From contig NZ_BMQQ01000006.1 in the NCBI RefSeq assembly GCF_014648195.1, positions 22,162-86,161 of the forward strand: a stretch of 64,000 nt of DNA, in the 5' to 3' direction. A program made the translations under genes and the position numbers. Positions 9,053 to 17,753 of the stretch are shown here, piece by piece (the first letter of the stretch is position 1; the number at the start of each line of letters is the position of its first letter). The DNA comes from Streptomyces purpureus (lineage in GTDB: Bacteria; Actinomycetota; Actinomycetes; Streptomycetales; Streptomycetaceae). The notes under the pieces are model-generated. The model was not told where the DNA came from, did no database searches, and saw nothing but the letters and a program-made list of their open reading frames with translations.

Positions 9053-10570
9053 ATGGCTGAAAAACATGACGGCGGCGGTGGGGGCTCGACCTCGTTCGAG
9101 TCGATGTCGCATCAGCAGATGCTGGAGTGGCTCGACCAGGCCAGCAGCTTCTACGTCAAGGCGGCGTCCGACAAGCTGACCCTGGCGGCGGGCGAGATCA
9201 AGGAGATCGCCCAGCAGCTCCAGTTCCGCCCGGAACGGGTGGAGTGGAAGGGCGAGGCCTTCCAGGAGTTCAAGGACTGGGGCTCGAGCCTGGCGAGCGC
9301 CACGTGGCGCCTCGCGTACTACAGCGAGGACGCGGCGAAGTGGATGAGCGACGCGTCGGACGCGATCGCCCTGGCCCAGAGCGCTATCCCGCGGTACACC
9401 TCGCACAAGCAGGCCCAGGAGAACTTGGACGCGGCGAAGTCGGCCAAGAACGACCCTGACGCGAGGACCGTGAAGGACAACGCGGAGGCCTCCCTGGCGA
9501 AGAAGGAGGAGGAGAACCGGCTGGCGGCGGCGGCCGAGATGCGGAAGCTGTCGCAGACGTACTCGCAGTCCAGCACGGAGATGGGGAAGCTGGAGGTACC
9601 GACGTTCCAGCCGCCGCCGACGGCGTTTGTGCCGCACTCCGAGGAGGAGCGTGGCGGATACGGCCAGGACATGTCCCGCTCCGCGGCCTACGGGGGCGGC
9701 GGCGTAGGCGATTCCGGGGCGACTGGAACGACTCGTCCTCCTGTGACTCGTCCTAACGACGATTTCACTCCGATTCCGCCGGGCGACGAGAGGAACGGGA
9801 CTCGGCCCGGCAACACGGCCCGGCCGGAGCCGCCTGTCGACCTCAACATCGACAGCGTGCAGACGCTTCCGCCTCCCACCGCGACTCCGCCGCAGACAAC
9901 GCCGCCGGTTGTACAGCCGCCCCTCGGTAAGCCCGAGATCGGCCCGATGCCTACCCCGATCGTTCCGGGTGTGCCGCCGCGTACCAACGGCCTGCCCCCG
10001 ACCGGCCCGAACGGTGGTCAGCGCGTCCCAACGACCCCACCGCCGGGCAGGCACATGCCCGGTCCCCACCAGACCGGCCCGCTCGGGAAGCTGCCGACGA
10101 CTCGTGAAGGCATCACGGGCGGAAAGCCGGTCCTGCCCACCACGCAGGGACGGCCGGCAACGGGCCTTCCTCGCACCCCGGTGATCGGGCAGGAACACAT
10201 GACGGGGCGTGGGCCCACAGGTCAGGCCGGCGGTACGGGTCCGCACCCGGTCGGCGGGCAGAACGGCATCATCGGCGGACGGCGCCTGGCCGGCGAGACC
10301 GGAGGCATCGTCGGTGGCCGGGCGCAGCAGCCCGGCGCGACGAGCGCGCGTCCGTTCACGCCGGGCGGCACGGGGCTCGTACGGGGAGCGGCAGCGGGCG
10401 ACGCGGCTCGTACCGCTGGTCAGGCCATGGGCCGCGGCGGCGCCCCGCACACCCAGGGGACCGGCTCGCAGCGCGAGGAGAACCGCGGCGAGCGGCCGGA
10501 CTACCTGGTCGAGGACGAAGAGACCTGGCAGCAGGGCAACCGTCGTGTCGCGCCGCCGGTCATCGACTGA
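9053..10570 (+). CDS. WXG100-like protein with long Pro/Gly-rich C-terminus
   Basis: 505 aa. The N-terminal 180 residues are helical and carry a W-x-G turn (VEWKGEAFQEF, near residue 65), typical of WXG100/ESX substrates, followed by a second helical hairpin. From about 185 onward the protein is a Pro/Gly/Thr-rich, repetitive, presumably disordered tail that could span or bind the cell wall. GAGG at 9042-9045 is the ribosome site for ATG 9053. It lies between the helical protein gene and the mycosin gene and is probably co-transcribed. Likely a secreted or envelope-associated T7-like substrate; no known long WXG family is recognised with certainty. Confidence 0.82.
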   Translation: MAEKHDGGGGGSTSFESMSHQQMLEWLDQASSFYVKAASDKLTLAAGEIKEIAQQLQFRPERVEWKGEAFQEFKDWGSSLASATWRLAYYSEDAAKWMSDASDAIALAQSAIPRYTSHKQAQENLDAAKSAKNDPDARTVKDNAEASLAKKEEENRLAAAAEMRKLSQTYSQSSTEMGKLEVPTFQPPPTAFVPHSEEERGGYGQDMSRSAAYGGGGVGDSGATGTTRPPVTRPNDDFTPIPPGDERNGTRPGNTARPEPPVDLNIDSVQTLPPPTATPPQTTPPVVQPPLGKPEIGPMPTPIVPGVPPRTNGLPPTGPNGGQRVPTTPPPGRHMPGPHQTGPLGKLPTTREGITGGKPVLPTTQGRPATGLPRTPVIGQEHMTGRGPTGQAGGTGPHPVGGQNGIIGGRRLAGETGGIVGGRAQQPGATSARPFTPGGTGLVRGAAAGDAARTAGQAMGRGGAPHTQGTGSQREENRGERPDYLVEDEETWQQGNRRVAPPVID

Positions 10571-10584
10571 TTGAGAGGAAGTAG

Positions 10585-11820
10585 ATGCGTACCAGCAGTA
10601 CTCGTTCGGTTCGTGGTCGGGCCGTTGTCTCGACCGCTCTGGGGATGCTGCTGGTGGGCATCGCATCCGTGCCGGCGCACGCCGAGACGATCCGCTCCAA
10701 GCAGTGGCACCTCGACGCCATGGGTGCGGAGAAGATCTGGAAGCTGAGCACGGGTGAGGGAGTGACGGTCGCCGTCATCGACAGCGGCGTCGACAAGAAC
10801 AACCCCGACCTGGCCGGGCGGGTGCTCAAGGGGAAGAACCTCGAGCCCAATGAGCCGGGCGACGAGCAGACCGATTACTCCAGTCATGGAACGGGGATGG
10901 CCGGGCTCATCGCAGGCACAGGGAAGAGCGGCGGGGGAGACGGCGCGTTCGGCCTTGCCCCGGGAGCGAAGATCCTTCCAATCCGCATGCCGCGGTCGGG
11001 TAAGACCGGTAGCCAGAAGGACGGCGACCTTCGCTTCAACAAGAAGGCCTCCGTCGCCATCCGTTTCGCCGCCGACGCAGGCGCCAAGGTCATCAACATC
11101 TCCATGGGAGCCAAGGAAGGCTCGCCACAGCTCACCGATGCTGTGCAGTACGCCTTGGACAAGAACTCTTTGGTTTTTGCCGCTGTGGGTAACTCGGGTC
11201 ATCTCGGCAACGGGCGCGAATACCCCGCCGCCACCCCCGGTGTCGTAGGCGTGGGTGCGATCGACAAGAACCTGAAAAAGATCAAAATGTCCCAGACGGG
11301 ACCCCAGGTCGACGTCGTCGCCCCCGGCGACAAGATGGTCCACGCCTGCGGCGGCAAGACCGGCCTGTGCGAAACCGGCGGCACCAGCGACGCCACCGCC
11401 CTCGCCTCCGCCACCGCCGCGCTCATCTGGTCCAAGCACCCCGACTGGACCAACAACCAGGTCCTCAAGGTCATGCTCAACACCGTCAGTGGGTCCACCA
11501 CCGGTGAGAAGCGCAGTGACTTCATCGGGTACGGCGCCCTGCGCCCCCTCCGGGCGCTGAAGTCGCCCGGAGACCCCGGCCCTGCCGACGTCTACCCGCT
11601 GCCGGACCTCGCCGCGGCCGAGGCCAAGTCGCCTTCCCCGCAGGCCTCGTCCCCGGCATCCACAGGAACCGGCACCGACAAGGCTTCCTCCACGCCCGTC
11701 GCCGATTCACAGGAAAGCGGCGGCAAGACCGGCCTCTGGATCGGGCTCGGTGTCGCCGCGGTCGTGCTTATCGGAGCCGCCGTGGCCGTGCCGCTCGTGC
11801 GGGGGCGGCGAAGCGCCTGA
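10585..11820 (+). CDS. mycP: Mycosin-type subtilisin protease (S8), type VII secretion associated
   Basis: 411-aa membrane-anchored serine protease. An N-terminal signal peptide ends around AHA (31-33), and the catalytic triad is intact: D66 (VIDSG), H101 (SSHGTG), S268 (GGTSDA), with oxyanion Asn203 (GNSG). A Pro/Ser-rich linker leads to one C-terminal transmembrane helix (about 383-405) and a short basic tail, the layout of MycP mycosins that act in ESX secretion. It starts 14 bp after the WXG-like gene with GAGAGGAAG as ribosome site, so the two form an operon. It ends 28 bp from the convergent kinase gene. The ESX core genes (EccB/C/D/E) are not in this window. Confidence 0.92.
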   Translation: MRTSSTRSVRGRAVVSTALGMLLVGIASVPAHAETIRSKQWHLDAMGAEKIWKLSTGEGVTVAVIDSGVDKNNPDLAGRVLKGKNLEPNEPGDEQTDYSSHGTGMAGLIAGTGKSGGGDGAFGLAPGAKILPIRMPRSGKTGSQKDGDLRFNKKASVAIRFAADAGAKVINISMGAKEGSPQLTDAVQYALDKNSLVFAAVGNSGHLGNGREYPAATPGVVGVGAIDKNLKKIKMSQTGPQVDVVAPGDKMVHACGGKTGLCETGGTSDATALASATAALIWSKHPDWTNNQVLKVMLNTVSGSTTGEKRSDFIGYGALRPLRALKSPGDPGPADVYPLPDLAAAEAKSPSPQASSPASTGTGTDKASSTPVADSQESGGKTGLWIGLGVAAVVLIGAAVAVPLVRGRRSA

Positions 11821-11847
11821 GCCAGGCACCGGCCCCAGCGCCGCCCC

Positions 11848-13947
11848 TCACACCACCGGGAGCGCCGTCAGCCCGCCGCCCTTCGTCATCACGAAGACGC
11901 GGTTGCCGTCGGCGTTGAAGCCCGTGACGTCGCCCTTGGGGCGGTAGGTCAGCATCGACCTGCCGCCCTCCAGCGACACCATGATGACCTCCGGTAGGAC
12001 GTCCAGGATCCACGCGTGCGTGCCCTGGAGCAGCACCGGGCTCTTGGGGTCGCCGATGGCCGATCCGGACTGCCACAGCAGGGCGCCGTCCGTGCGCCGT
12101 ACGCGCTGGACGAAGACGCCGCACATCGCGTAGACGGCTCCGTCCACCACGTTCGGGACCGACCAGGCCTCCGGCCTGTCCCAGGCGTCCTTGCTGGGCT
12201 TGGTGGTCCAGATCTCCTTGCCGTCGGCGAGCTGCCGTGAGGTGAGGTTCTTGCCGCCGAAGAAGACCCGGTCGCCGTTGATGACCGGTGCGAAGAGGAC
12301 CTTCGCCCCCGACTCGAACGTCCAGGCCTTGCGGCCGTCGCGGGTGTCGACGGCGAGGATCGTGCCGCTCTCGGCGCACAGGACCAGTCGGCCGAGTGAG
12401 GCGGCGCCCCGGGGGCGGATGTCCGTGTCCAGGCGGACCGGGCTGGAGACGGTCCAGCGGATCTTGGCGTCCTCGCGGGAGATCGAACGCAGCTTGCCGG
12501 CCTTGGTGACGACATAGACGGCCTCGTCGTCGGCGGCCAGGACGGACCTGGCCTCGGCGTCCGGAGCGGTCCACTTGGGTTCGCCGGTGGAGGCCACGAA
12601 GGTCAGCAGCGCGCCGTTCTTCCCGACGGCTGCGACCAGCTGGTCGTCGAGGGAGAGGTAGCGGCCGGTGGCGTCCACGCCGGTGGCCTTCCAGCGTTCC
12701 TTGCCGTCCACGACGCTCAGCGCGGCGAGCCCGCCGCCGCGCCTGCCGACGACGATGACGTCGCGGATCGGCTTCGGTGGTGGCGAATCGTCGGCGACCC
12801 CGTCGACCTGCCACAGCGGAATGAGCTCGGGGGCGTCGATGCCGAGAGCGACCTCGCCCTTGTTCGGGTCGAGGATGCGGGCCTCGGGGGTCGTGACCGC
12901 CGGGGGGATGTCGAACGGCCCCAGCTTCGCCGTGCCGCCCGGGCCCGTGTCGCCGCCGCGCATCAGCCACCACGCCGTCCCGCCGCCACCGGCGGCCAGC
13001 ACACCGCCGCCCGCCGCCAGGGCCCCGATCAGGCGGCGGCGGGAGACACCGCCACTCTTCGGGACGACCGTGATCTGCCGTACGGTCGACTCGCGGGTCT
13101 TGATGTCGGAGGCCAAGGGCCCCTGCCGCCAGGCGCGTTCGGCGCCCTTCGGCGGGACGAACGCCTCGGCGATGAGGGCCGGGGTCGGGCGGGCGGCGGC
13201 GTCCTTGGCCAGGCACGGCCCGATCAGCGGGTGCAGGTGGGGCGGGACGTGGCTCAGATCGGGGGTGCCGTGGACGACCTCGTACTGCACGGCCGCCACA
13301 TGCGCCCCGTCGAAGGCGCGGCGCCCACCGGCCGCGTAGACGAGGACCGCGCCGAGCGAGAACACGTCCGACGGAGGTCCGACGCGCTGGCCGAGGACCT
13401 GCTCGGGGGCGCCGTAGCCGGGGGTCACCGGGATCTGGCCGGTGGTGGTGAGCGTCAAGCCGTGCTCGGGCCGGGCGATGCCGAAGTCGATGACCCGCGG
13501 CCCCGCCGACGTCAGCACGATGTTGGCGGGCTTCAGATCGCGGTGGATCAGCCCGGCGACGTGGATGTCCTGGAGCGTACGGGCCAGGGCGGAGGCGAGG
13601 ACGCGAAGGCTCGCCTCGTCCATCGGACCGTACGCCCGTATCGCCTCGTCCAGGGTCGGGCCGGCCAGGAACTCGCAGGCGATCCAGAGCCGTCCGCCCT
13701 CGGTCTGCGCGCCCAGCACCCGCGCCACGCCCTTGCTGGTGACGGCCTGGGCCATCTGCGCCTCGCGGACGAACCGCTGGGCGAGATGCCGGTCGTGGGC
13801 CAGCTCGGGACGGAGCACCTTCACGGCGGCCGGGCGGCCGGCGCCGTCCTGGGCGAAGTAGACCTTGCCCATGCCGCCTTCGCCCAGGACGCCGAGGAGG
13901 CGGTACGGGCCGAGCCGGAGCGGGTCGCCGGTGCCGAGGGGATCCAT
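11848..13947 (-). CDS. Ser/Thr protein kinase with PQQ-like beta-propeller
   Basis: 699-aa transmembrane receptor-type kinase. The Hanks-type kinase domain (about 10-270) has the glycine loop GEGGMG, Lys43 (AAVKVL), HRD catalytic Asp137 (IHRDLKPAN) and DFG Asp154. A basic RRR motif and a hydrophobic helix (about 303-325) follow, then a PQQ/WD-type beta-propeller (about 350-699) with repeated GKERW / GKIRW-like blades, presumably extracytoplasmic. Last gene of a three-gene operon (pseudokinase, kinase, kinase), 51 bp after the previous stop. Convergent with the mycosin gene, suggesting a link with that secretion block. Probably senses an envelope ligand; ligand unknown. Confidence 0.93.
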   Translation of the reverse strand: MDPLGTGDPLRLGPYRLLGVLGEGGMGKVYFAQDGAGRPAAVKVLRPELAHDRHLAQRFVREAQMAQAVTSKGVARVLGAQTEGGRLWIACEFLAGPTLDEAIRAYGPMDEASLRVLASALARTLQDIHVAGLIHRDLKPANIVLTSAGPRVIDFGIARPEHGLTLTTTGQIPVTPGYGAPEQVLGQRVGPPSDVFSLGAVLVYAAGGRRAFDGAHVAAVQYEVVHGTPDLSHVPPHLHPLIGPCLAKDAAARPTPALIAEAFVPPKGAERAWRQGPLASDIKTRESTVRQITVVPKSGGVSRRRLIGALAAGGGVLAAGGGGTAWWLMRGGDTGPGGTAKLGPFDIPPAVTTPEARILDPNKGEVALGIDAPELIPLWQVDGVADDSPPPKPIRDVIVVGRRGGGLAALSVVDGKERWKATGVDATGRYLSLDDQLVAAVGKNGALLTFVASTGEPKWTAPDAEARSVLAADDEAVYVVTKAGKLRSISREDAKIRWTVSSPVRLDTDIRPRGAASLGRLVLCAESGTILAVDTRDGRKAWTFESGAKVLFAPVINGDRVFFGGKNLTSRQLADGKEIWTTKPSKDAWDRPEAWSVPNVVDGAVYAMCGVFVQRVRRTDGALLWQSGSAIGDPKSPVLLQGTHAWILDVLPEVIMVSLEGGRSMLTYRPKGDVTGFNADGNRVFVMTKGGGLTALPVV

Positions 13948-13998
13948 ACGGGTCGATGCCTTCTGAAGGGTGCGTGGGACGGATGAGTGGGACGGGGG

Positions 13999-16221
13999 CT
14001 ACTGGAGGGGGAACGCGGCGAGCAGGCGGTTGCCGTACGAGATCACCTGTCCGGCCTTCTCGTGGGCGCAGAAGCGGGTGCCCGCGGTCTCGTAGACCTT
14101 GGCGGTCGTGTGCGTGCCGACGTCGACCGCGCGCAGGCCCGAGGGGTCGCGCGCGTAGACGTAGTTCGTGCCGACGACCGGGCGTTCCACGAGGTCGGTC
14201 CGGGCGCCCTGCGTGCCCTTCTCCTGCCAGCGGACCTTGCCGGTCGCGGCGTCGACGGCGACGATGCCGATGCCCTTCTGCACCGCGTACACCGCACCGT
14301 TCTTGACGGCGGGCGGGCCGACGACCCGGCCCGGGACCTTCCAGGCCTCGCCGCCGTCGCTCAGGCGCAGCGCGCGCAGGGTGCCCGAGCCCAGGTACAC
14401 GTGCCGCTCGTCGGTGGTCAGCCGCTCGCGGACCTGCTCCGGCTTGATCCCGGCGAACGGCTTGTCCCAGATCGGGGCGCCTGTACGGGTGTTACGGGCC
14501 ACGACCCGGACCTCGCCCTTGTTGGTCTCCTGGAGCAGGACGAGCCGGTCGCCGACGACCCGGCCCGCGAGGAAGTGCAGCCGGTCGGACTTGTCAGGGC
14601 GGCGCGGCAGGGACTGCTTCCAGCGGACCTTTCCCGTGCGGCTGTCGATGGCGGTGAGCCACCACGACTGGGCGTGGTCGAAGTAGGACATCTCCTTGTC
14701 GCGTTCCTTGCCCGGGGCGGTGGCGTAGATGACGCCGCCGCTCGCGCAGATCAGCTGGATCTCGTAGACGACGCCGTTGTACTCGCCGATCAGCGGCACC
14801 CGCCGCTTCGGCTGCCCGGTGGACAGGTCGATCGACTCGATCAGCAGCGGCCAGGGCTTGCCCTTGTTGCCGACGGACTCCTTGATCTCACCGACCCGGT
14901 AGAGCTCCGTACCGTCGGAGGTCACCTGCCAGTTCGGCTCCACCTCGCCGGTGGTCCAGCGCGCCACGCCGGTGGCGGCGTGGACGCCGGCGAAGCCGTT
15001 GCCGATGGCGAGGACGACCTGGTCACCGAGGGGGAACGGCACCGACGCGAGGGCCGGGGTGAGGTCGATGCCGGTCGGCTGGCCCACCGCGATCTGCCAG
15101 GTGTACTCGGGCTTCGGCTCCGCCGGCTCGGTGGGGGAGGAGGAGGGGGAAGCGGTGGGGCCGGCGGCTGGCTCCTTGCCGCGTACCCGCCCCGCCCACG
15201 TCCAGGTTCCGAAGCCCACCGCCGCGACGCCGAGGGCCGATCCGCCGCCGACCGCAAGGAGACGGCGGCGGGAGACGGCGGGGGTGTCCGGGGCCGTCGG
15301 GGCCAGGGCGGAGTCCGCCGGGGCCGGGAGGCGGTAGGGCTGGTACTGCCAGACCTCGGTCGCCCTGCGGGCGATCTCCGCGAGCAGCGGGTCGGGCAGA
15401 TGGTCGGCGAAGTCACCGTGCCCGTCGTGGAGTTCGGCCGCGAGCTGGGCCGTGGTGGGACGCTGGGCGGGGTCCTTGGCGAGGCAGCGGGCCAGGACGG
15501 GCACCAGGGACGGCGGGACGTCCGACAGCTCCGGCTCGCTGTAGCGGACGCGGTAGAGCAGGTCGGCCGCCTGCCCGCCGCCGAACGGGCCGTGGCCGGT
15601 CGCCGCGAAGACCAGCACACCGGCCAGGGCGAAGACGTCACCGGCGGGGGTGTGCTCCTGGCCGGTGGCCTGCTCAGGGGACATGAAGGCGGGCGTGCCC
15701 GCCGCCGCGCCCGTACGGGTCAGATGGGTGTCCCCGGCCGCCCGGGCGATACCGAAGTCGATGACCTTGGGGCCGTACGCCGTCACCATCACGTTCGACG
15801 GCTTGAGGTCCCGGTGGACCACGTCCGAGGAGTGGAGCTGCGCCAGCGCGCCGGCGAGCGCGGCGCCCAGGGCCCGTACCGACGCCTCGGGCAGCGGGCC
15901 GCACAGCCCGACCGCGTCGTCGAGCGGCGGGCCGAGGACGTACTCCGTCGCCAGCCAGGGGGTTTCGGCCTGCGGGTCCGCGTCGAAGACCGCGGCGCCG
16001 TGCTGCCCGCCGATGATCCGGGCCGCGTCGGTCTCCAGCCGGAAGCGGGTACGGAAGGCGGGGTCGGTGGCGATCCGCGCGTGCATGGTCTTCAGTGCGA
16101 CGGTACGGCTGGTGGCGCCGCGGGCGAGGTAGACCGTGCCCATGCCGCCGCTGCCCAGCCGGGCGATCAGGCGGTACGTGCCGAAGCCGGCCGGGTCGTC
16201 GTGGGTGAGGGGGGACAGCAT
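13999..16221 (-). CDS. Ser/Thr protein kinase with PQQ-like beta-propeller
   Basis: 740-aa paralogue of the neighbouring kinase. The kinase domain (about 15-270) has GSGGMG, Lys44 (VALKTM), HRD (VVHRDLKPSN, Asp138) and DFG (Asp155); the transmembrane helix is near 350-370, followed by a Pro/Ser linker and a C-terminal PQQ-type propeller with GKVRW blades. ATG 16221 is chosen because GAAGG lies just upstream on the minus strand and the start is 5 bp from the preceding gene's stop; the frame extends 240 bp further but that stretch overlaps the pseudokinase gene. Active by motif content. The paired propeller kinases suggest gene duplication with divergent sensor domains. Confidence 0.93.
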   Translation of the reverse strand: MLSPLTHDDPAGFGTYRLIARLGSGGMGTVYLARGATSRTVALKTMHARIATDPAFRTRFRLETDAARIIGGQHGAAVFDADPQAETPWLATEYVLGPPLDDAVGLCGPLPEASVRALGAALAGALAQLHSSDVVHRDLKPSNVMVTAYGPKVIDFGIARAAGDTHLTRTGAAAGTPAFMSPEQATGQEHTPAGDVFALAGVLVFAATGHGPFGGGQAADLLYRVRYSEPELSDVPPSLVPVLARCLAKDPAQRPTTAQLAAELHDGHGDFADHLPDPLLAEIARRATEVWQYQPYRLPAPADSALAPTAPDTPAVSRRRLLAVGGGSALGVAAVGFGTWTWAGRVRGKEPAAGPTASPSSSPTEPAEPKPEYTWQIAVGQPTGIDLTPALASVPFPLGDQVVLAIGNGFAGVHAATGVARWTTGEVEPNWQVTSDGTELYRVGEIKESVGNKGKPWPLLIESIDLSTGQPKRRVPLIGEYNGVVYEIQLICASGGVIYATAPGKERDKEMSYFDHAQSWWLTAIDSRTGKVRWKQSLPRRPDKSDRLHFLAGRVVGDRLVLLQETNKGEVRVVARNTRTGAPIWDKPFAGIKPEQVRERLTTDERHVYLGSGTLRALRLSDGGEAWKVPGRVVGPPAVKNGAVYAVQKGIGIVAVDAATGKVRWQEKGTQGARTDLVERPVVGTNYVYARDPSGLRAVDVGTHTTAKVYETAGTRFCAHEKAGQVISYGNRLLAAFPLQ

Positions 16222-16226
16222 GGCCT

Positions 16227-17168
16227 TCAGTTCCAGGTCTGTGGGACGTGGGGGGTGAACGGGGGCTGGGGGAGGCGGAGTTCGGCGGCGAGGACCTCGG
16301 CCGACTGGCGGGCGAGGGCGGCGACGATCCGGCCGGGGAGCCAGCCCGGTGTCATCAGGGATCCCGCCGAGCTGAGCACGGTGGCGTGCGGGGCGGGGGG
16401 TGCCAGCTCGGTCAGGGCGTCGGCCGCGGTGGGCCGGCCGGCCGGGTCCCGGCTCAGGCATGCGGAGATCAACGGGCGTAGACCGGCGGGGAGTTCGTCC
16501 CCTTCGGGGACGGTGTGCCCGGTGGCGGCGTACGCGAGGACCGCGCCCAGCGCGTAGATGTCGCCGGGTGGGCGCGGGCGGCCGCCCGAGACCTGTTCGG
16601 GGGCGATTCCGCCCGGCTCCAGGCCCGGGAGCCCGGCGCGCTGTTCACCGTCGGGCGCTGCGGCCCGTACGGCACCGAAGCAGGTCAGTCGCGGCCCGTC
16701 GCCGGTGATCAGAACGGCGGCGGGGGAGAGGCCCGCGTGCGTCAGGCCCTGGGCGTGGGCGGTCTGCAGCGTCTCGGCGAGGGCGGCGCCCAGCGCGCGT
16801 ACGGTCCGCTCGGGCAGCGGGGAGCCGTGCACGGCGAGGGCGACCGGCAGGGGCAGCGCGGGCAGGTACGGGACGGCGTACCAGGGCACCTCCCCGGGCG
16901 CGGCCACCTCCGCGACGGGCGCGACCCAGGGCCCCATGAGACGCCGGCCCGCCTCCGCCTCCACGGCGAAACGGCCGGGGTCGGCGCCTGGGAGCGGGGA
17001 GTTGACCAGGACCGTACGGTCGCCGTCGGCGCTGCGGGCGATGAAACGACGGCAGGTGACGTGGCCGCCGGGCGGGTCGAGCCGGGTGATGAGGTGGTAC
17101 GGGCCGATCTGCCGTGCGGCGGGGACAGGGGCAGTGGCAGGGGCGCCGCCCGGGCGCGGCCGTTCCAT
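16227..17168 (-). CDS. Pseudokinase (degenerate Ser/Thr kinase fold)
   Basis: 313 aa, related to the two kinases encoded downstream but lacking catalysis. The VAIK lysine is missing (VLVNS), the HRD loop reads LTHAGLSPAAV, so the catalytic Asp is Gly, and DFG reads CFG. The activation-segment APEQ (GIAPEQ) and the following DIYALGAVLAYAATG helix are kept, so the fold is likely intact. No transmembrane segment or propeller. First gene of the minus-strand operon and 5 bp from the next kinase, consistent with a regulatory or scaffold role. ATG 17168 is preceded by GAGGGGG; an alternative ATG at 17216 has a poorer ribosome site. Confidence 0.85.
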   Translation of the reverse strand: MERPRPGGAPATAPVPAARQIGPYHLITRLDPPGGHVTCRRFIARSADGDRTVLVNSPLPGADPGRFAVEAEAGRRLMGPWVAPVAEVAAPGEVPWYAVPYLPALPLPVALAVHGSPLPERTVRALGAALAETLQTAHAQGLTHAGLSPAAVLITGDGPRLTCFGAVRAAAPDGEQRAGLPGLEPGGIAPEQVSGGRPRPPGDIYALGAVLAYAATGHTVPEGDELPAGLRPLISACLSRDPAGRPTAADALTELAPPAPHATVLSSAGSLMTPGWLPGRIVAALARQSAEVLAAELRLPQPPFTPHVPQTWN

Positions 17169-17481
17169 GTACACATCCCCCTCAGCTGTCACCAGAGCAA
17201 GCAGGAGCCTACTCATATCCCAGAGTGGCCCTGGTCAGTGGGCGGCGGATCCGTCGCCGGGCGGACGCGCGCCGAGTGCGCCTACTGATCGGCGGCTGAG
17301 CTGCCCGAAGCTGTCGGGGCGCGGGCGGCGCGGCCGGGCGTCGGGCCCAGGGGGCGCGGTGGCTGTACGCCAAGCTGGGTCTCAAGGGCCAGCTCTTGTG
17401 GGGGCCTGTCGAGAGGCCTGGCTGAGCGTTCCCGGAATTCCGGCGAACGCCCGACCCAGCTGTCCCCAGGGTCCTGCTCGG
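17169..17481. other. Intergenic region between pseudokinase operon and tRNA-Cys
   Basis: About 313 bp holding the promoter of the minus-strand kinase operon and the 3' flank of tRNA-Cys. No convincing -35/-10 pair, repeat or small gene was found. Open frames here read as shadows. Confidence 0.4.
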
Positions 17482-17553
17482 AGGCCGTGGCGGGAATCGA
17501 ACCCGCGTAACTCGCTTTGCAGGCGAGCCCCTGAACCACTCGGGCACACGGCC
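17482..17553 (-). tRNA. tRNA-Cys (anticodon GCA)
   Basis: 72-nt cloverleaf on the minus strand. The acceptor stem GGCCGTG pairs with CACGGCC, the discriminator is U as expected for Cys, the anticodon stem CTCGC/GCGAG closes loop CTGCAAA with anticodon GCA, and the T arm carries GGTTCGATTCC. The 3' CCA is not encoded, as usual in actinobacteria. No integrated element is seen at its 3' end. Confidence 0.95.
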
Positions 17554-17753
17554 GTGTTGGCGACATCAACGACCGTACGGGCCGCCGCCCCGGCCCCTCA
17601 AGAGCGGCGCCCGCCCCGCAACACGACTGCCATGCCGCGTTCACAGCGGTGCGGCGGAGGCGGCGGTCGTACAACCGTCGTACGACCAAAGGCGCACCCC
17701 GGCCCCGCCTTGCGACAGGGTTCAAAACCGGTATCGCCCCTTACTCTGGGCTC

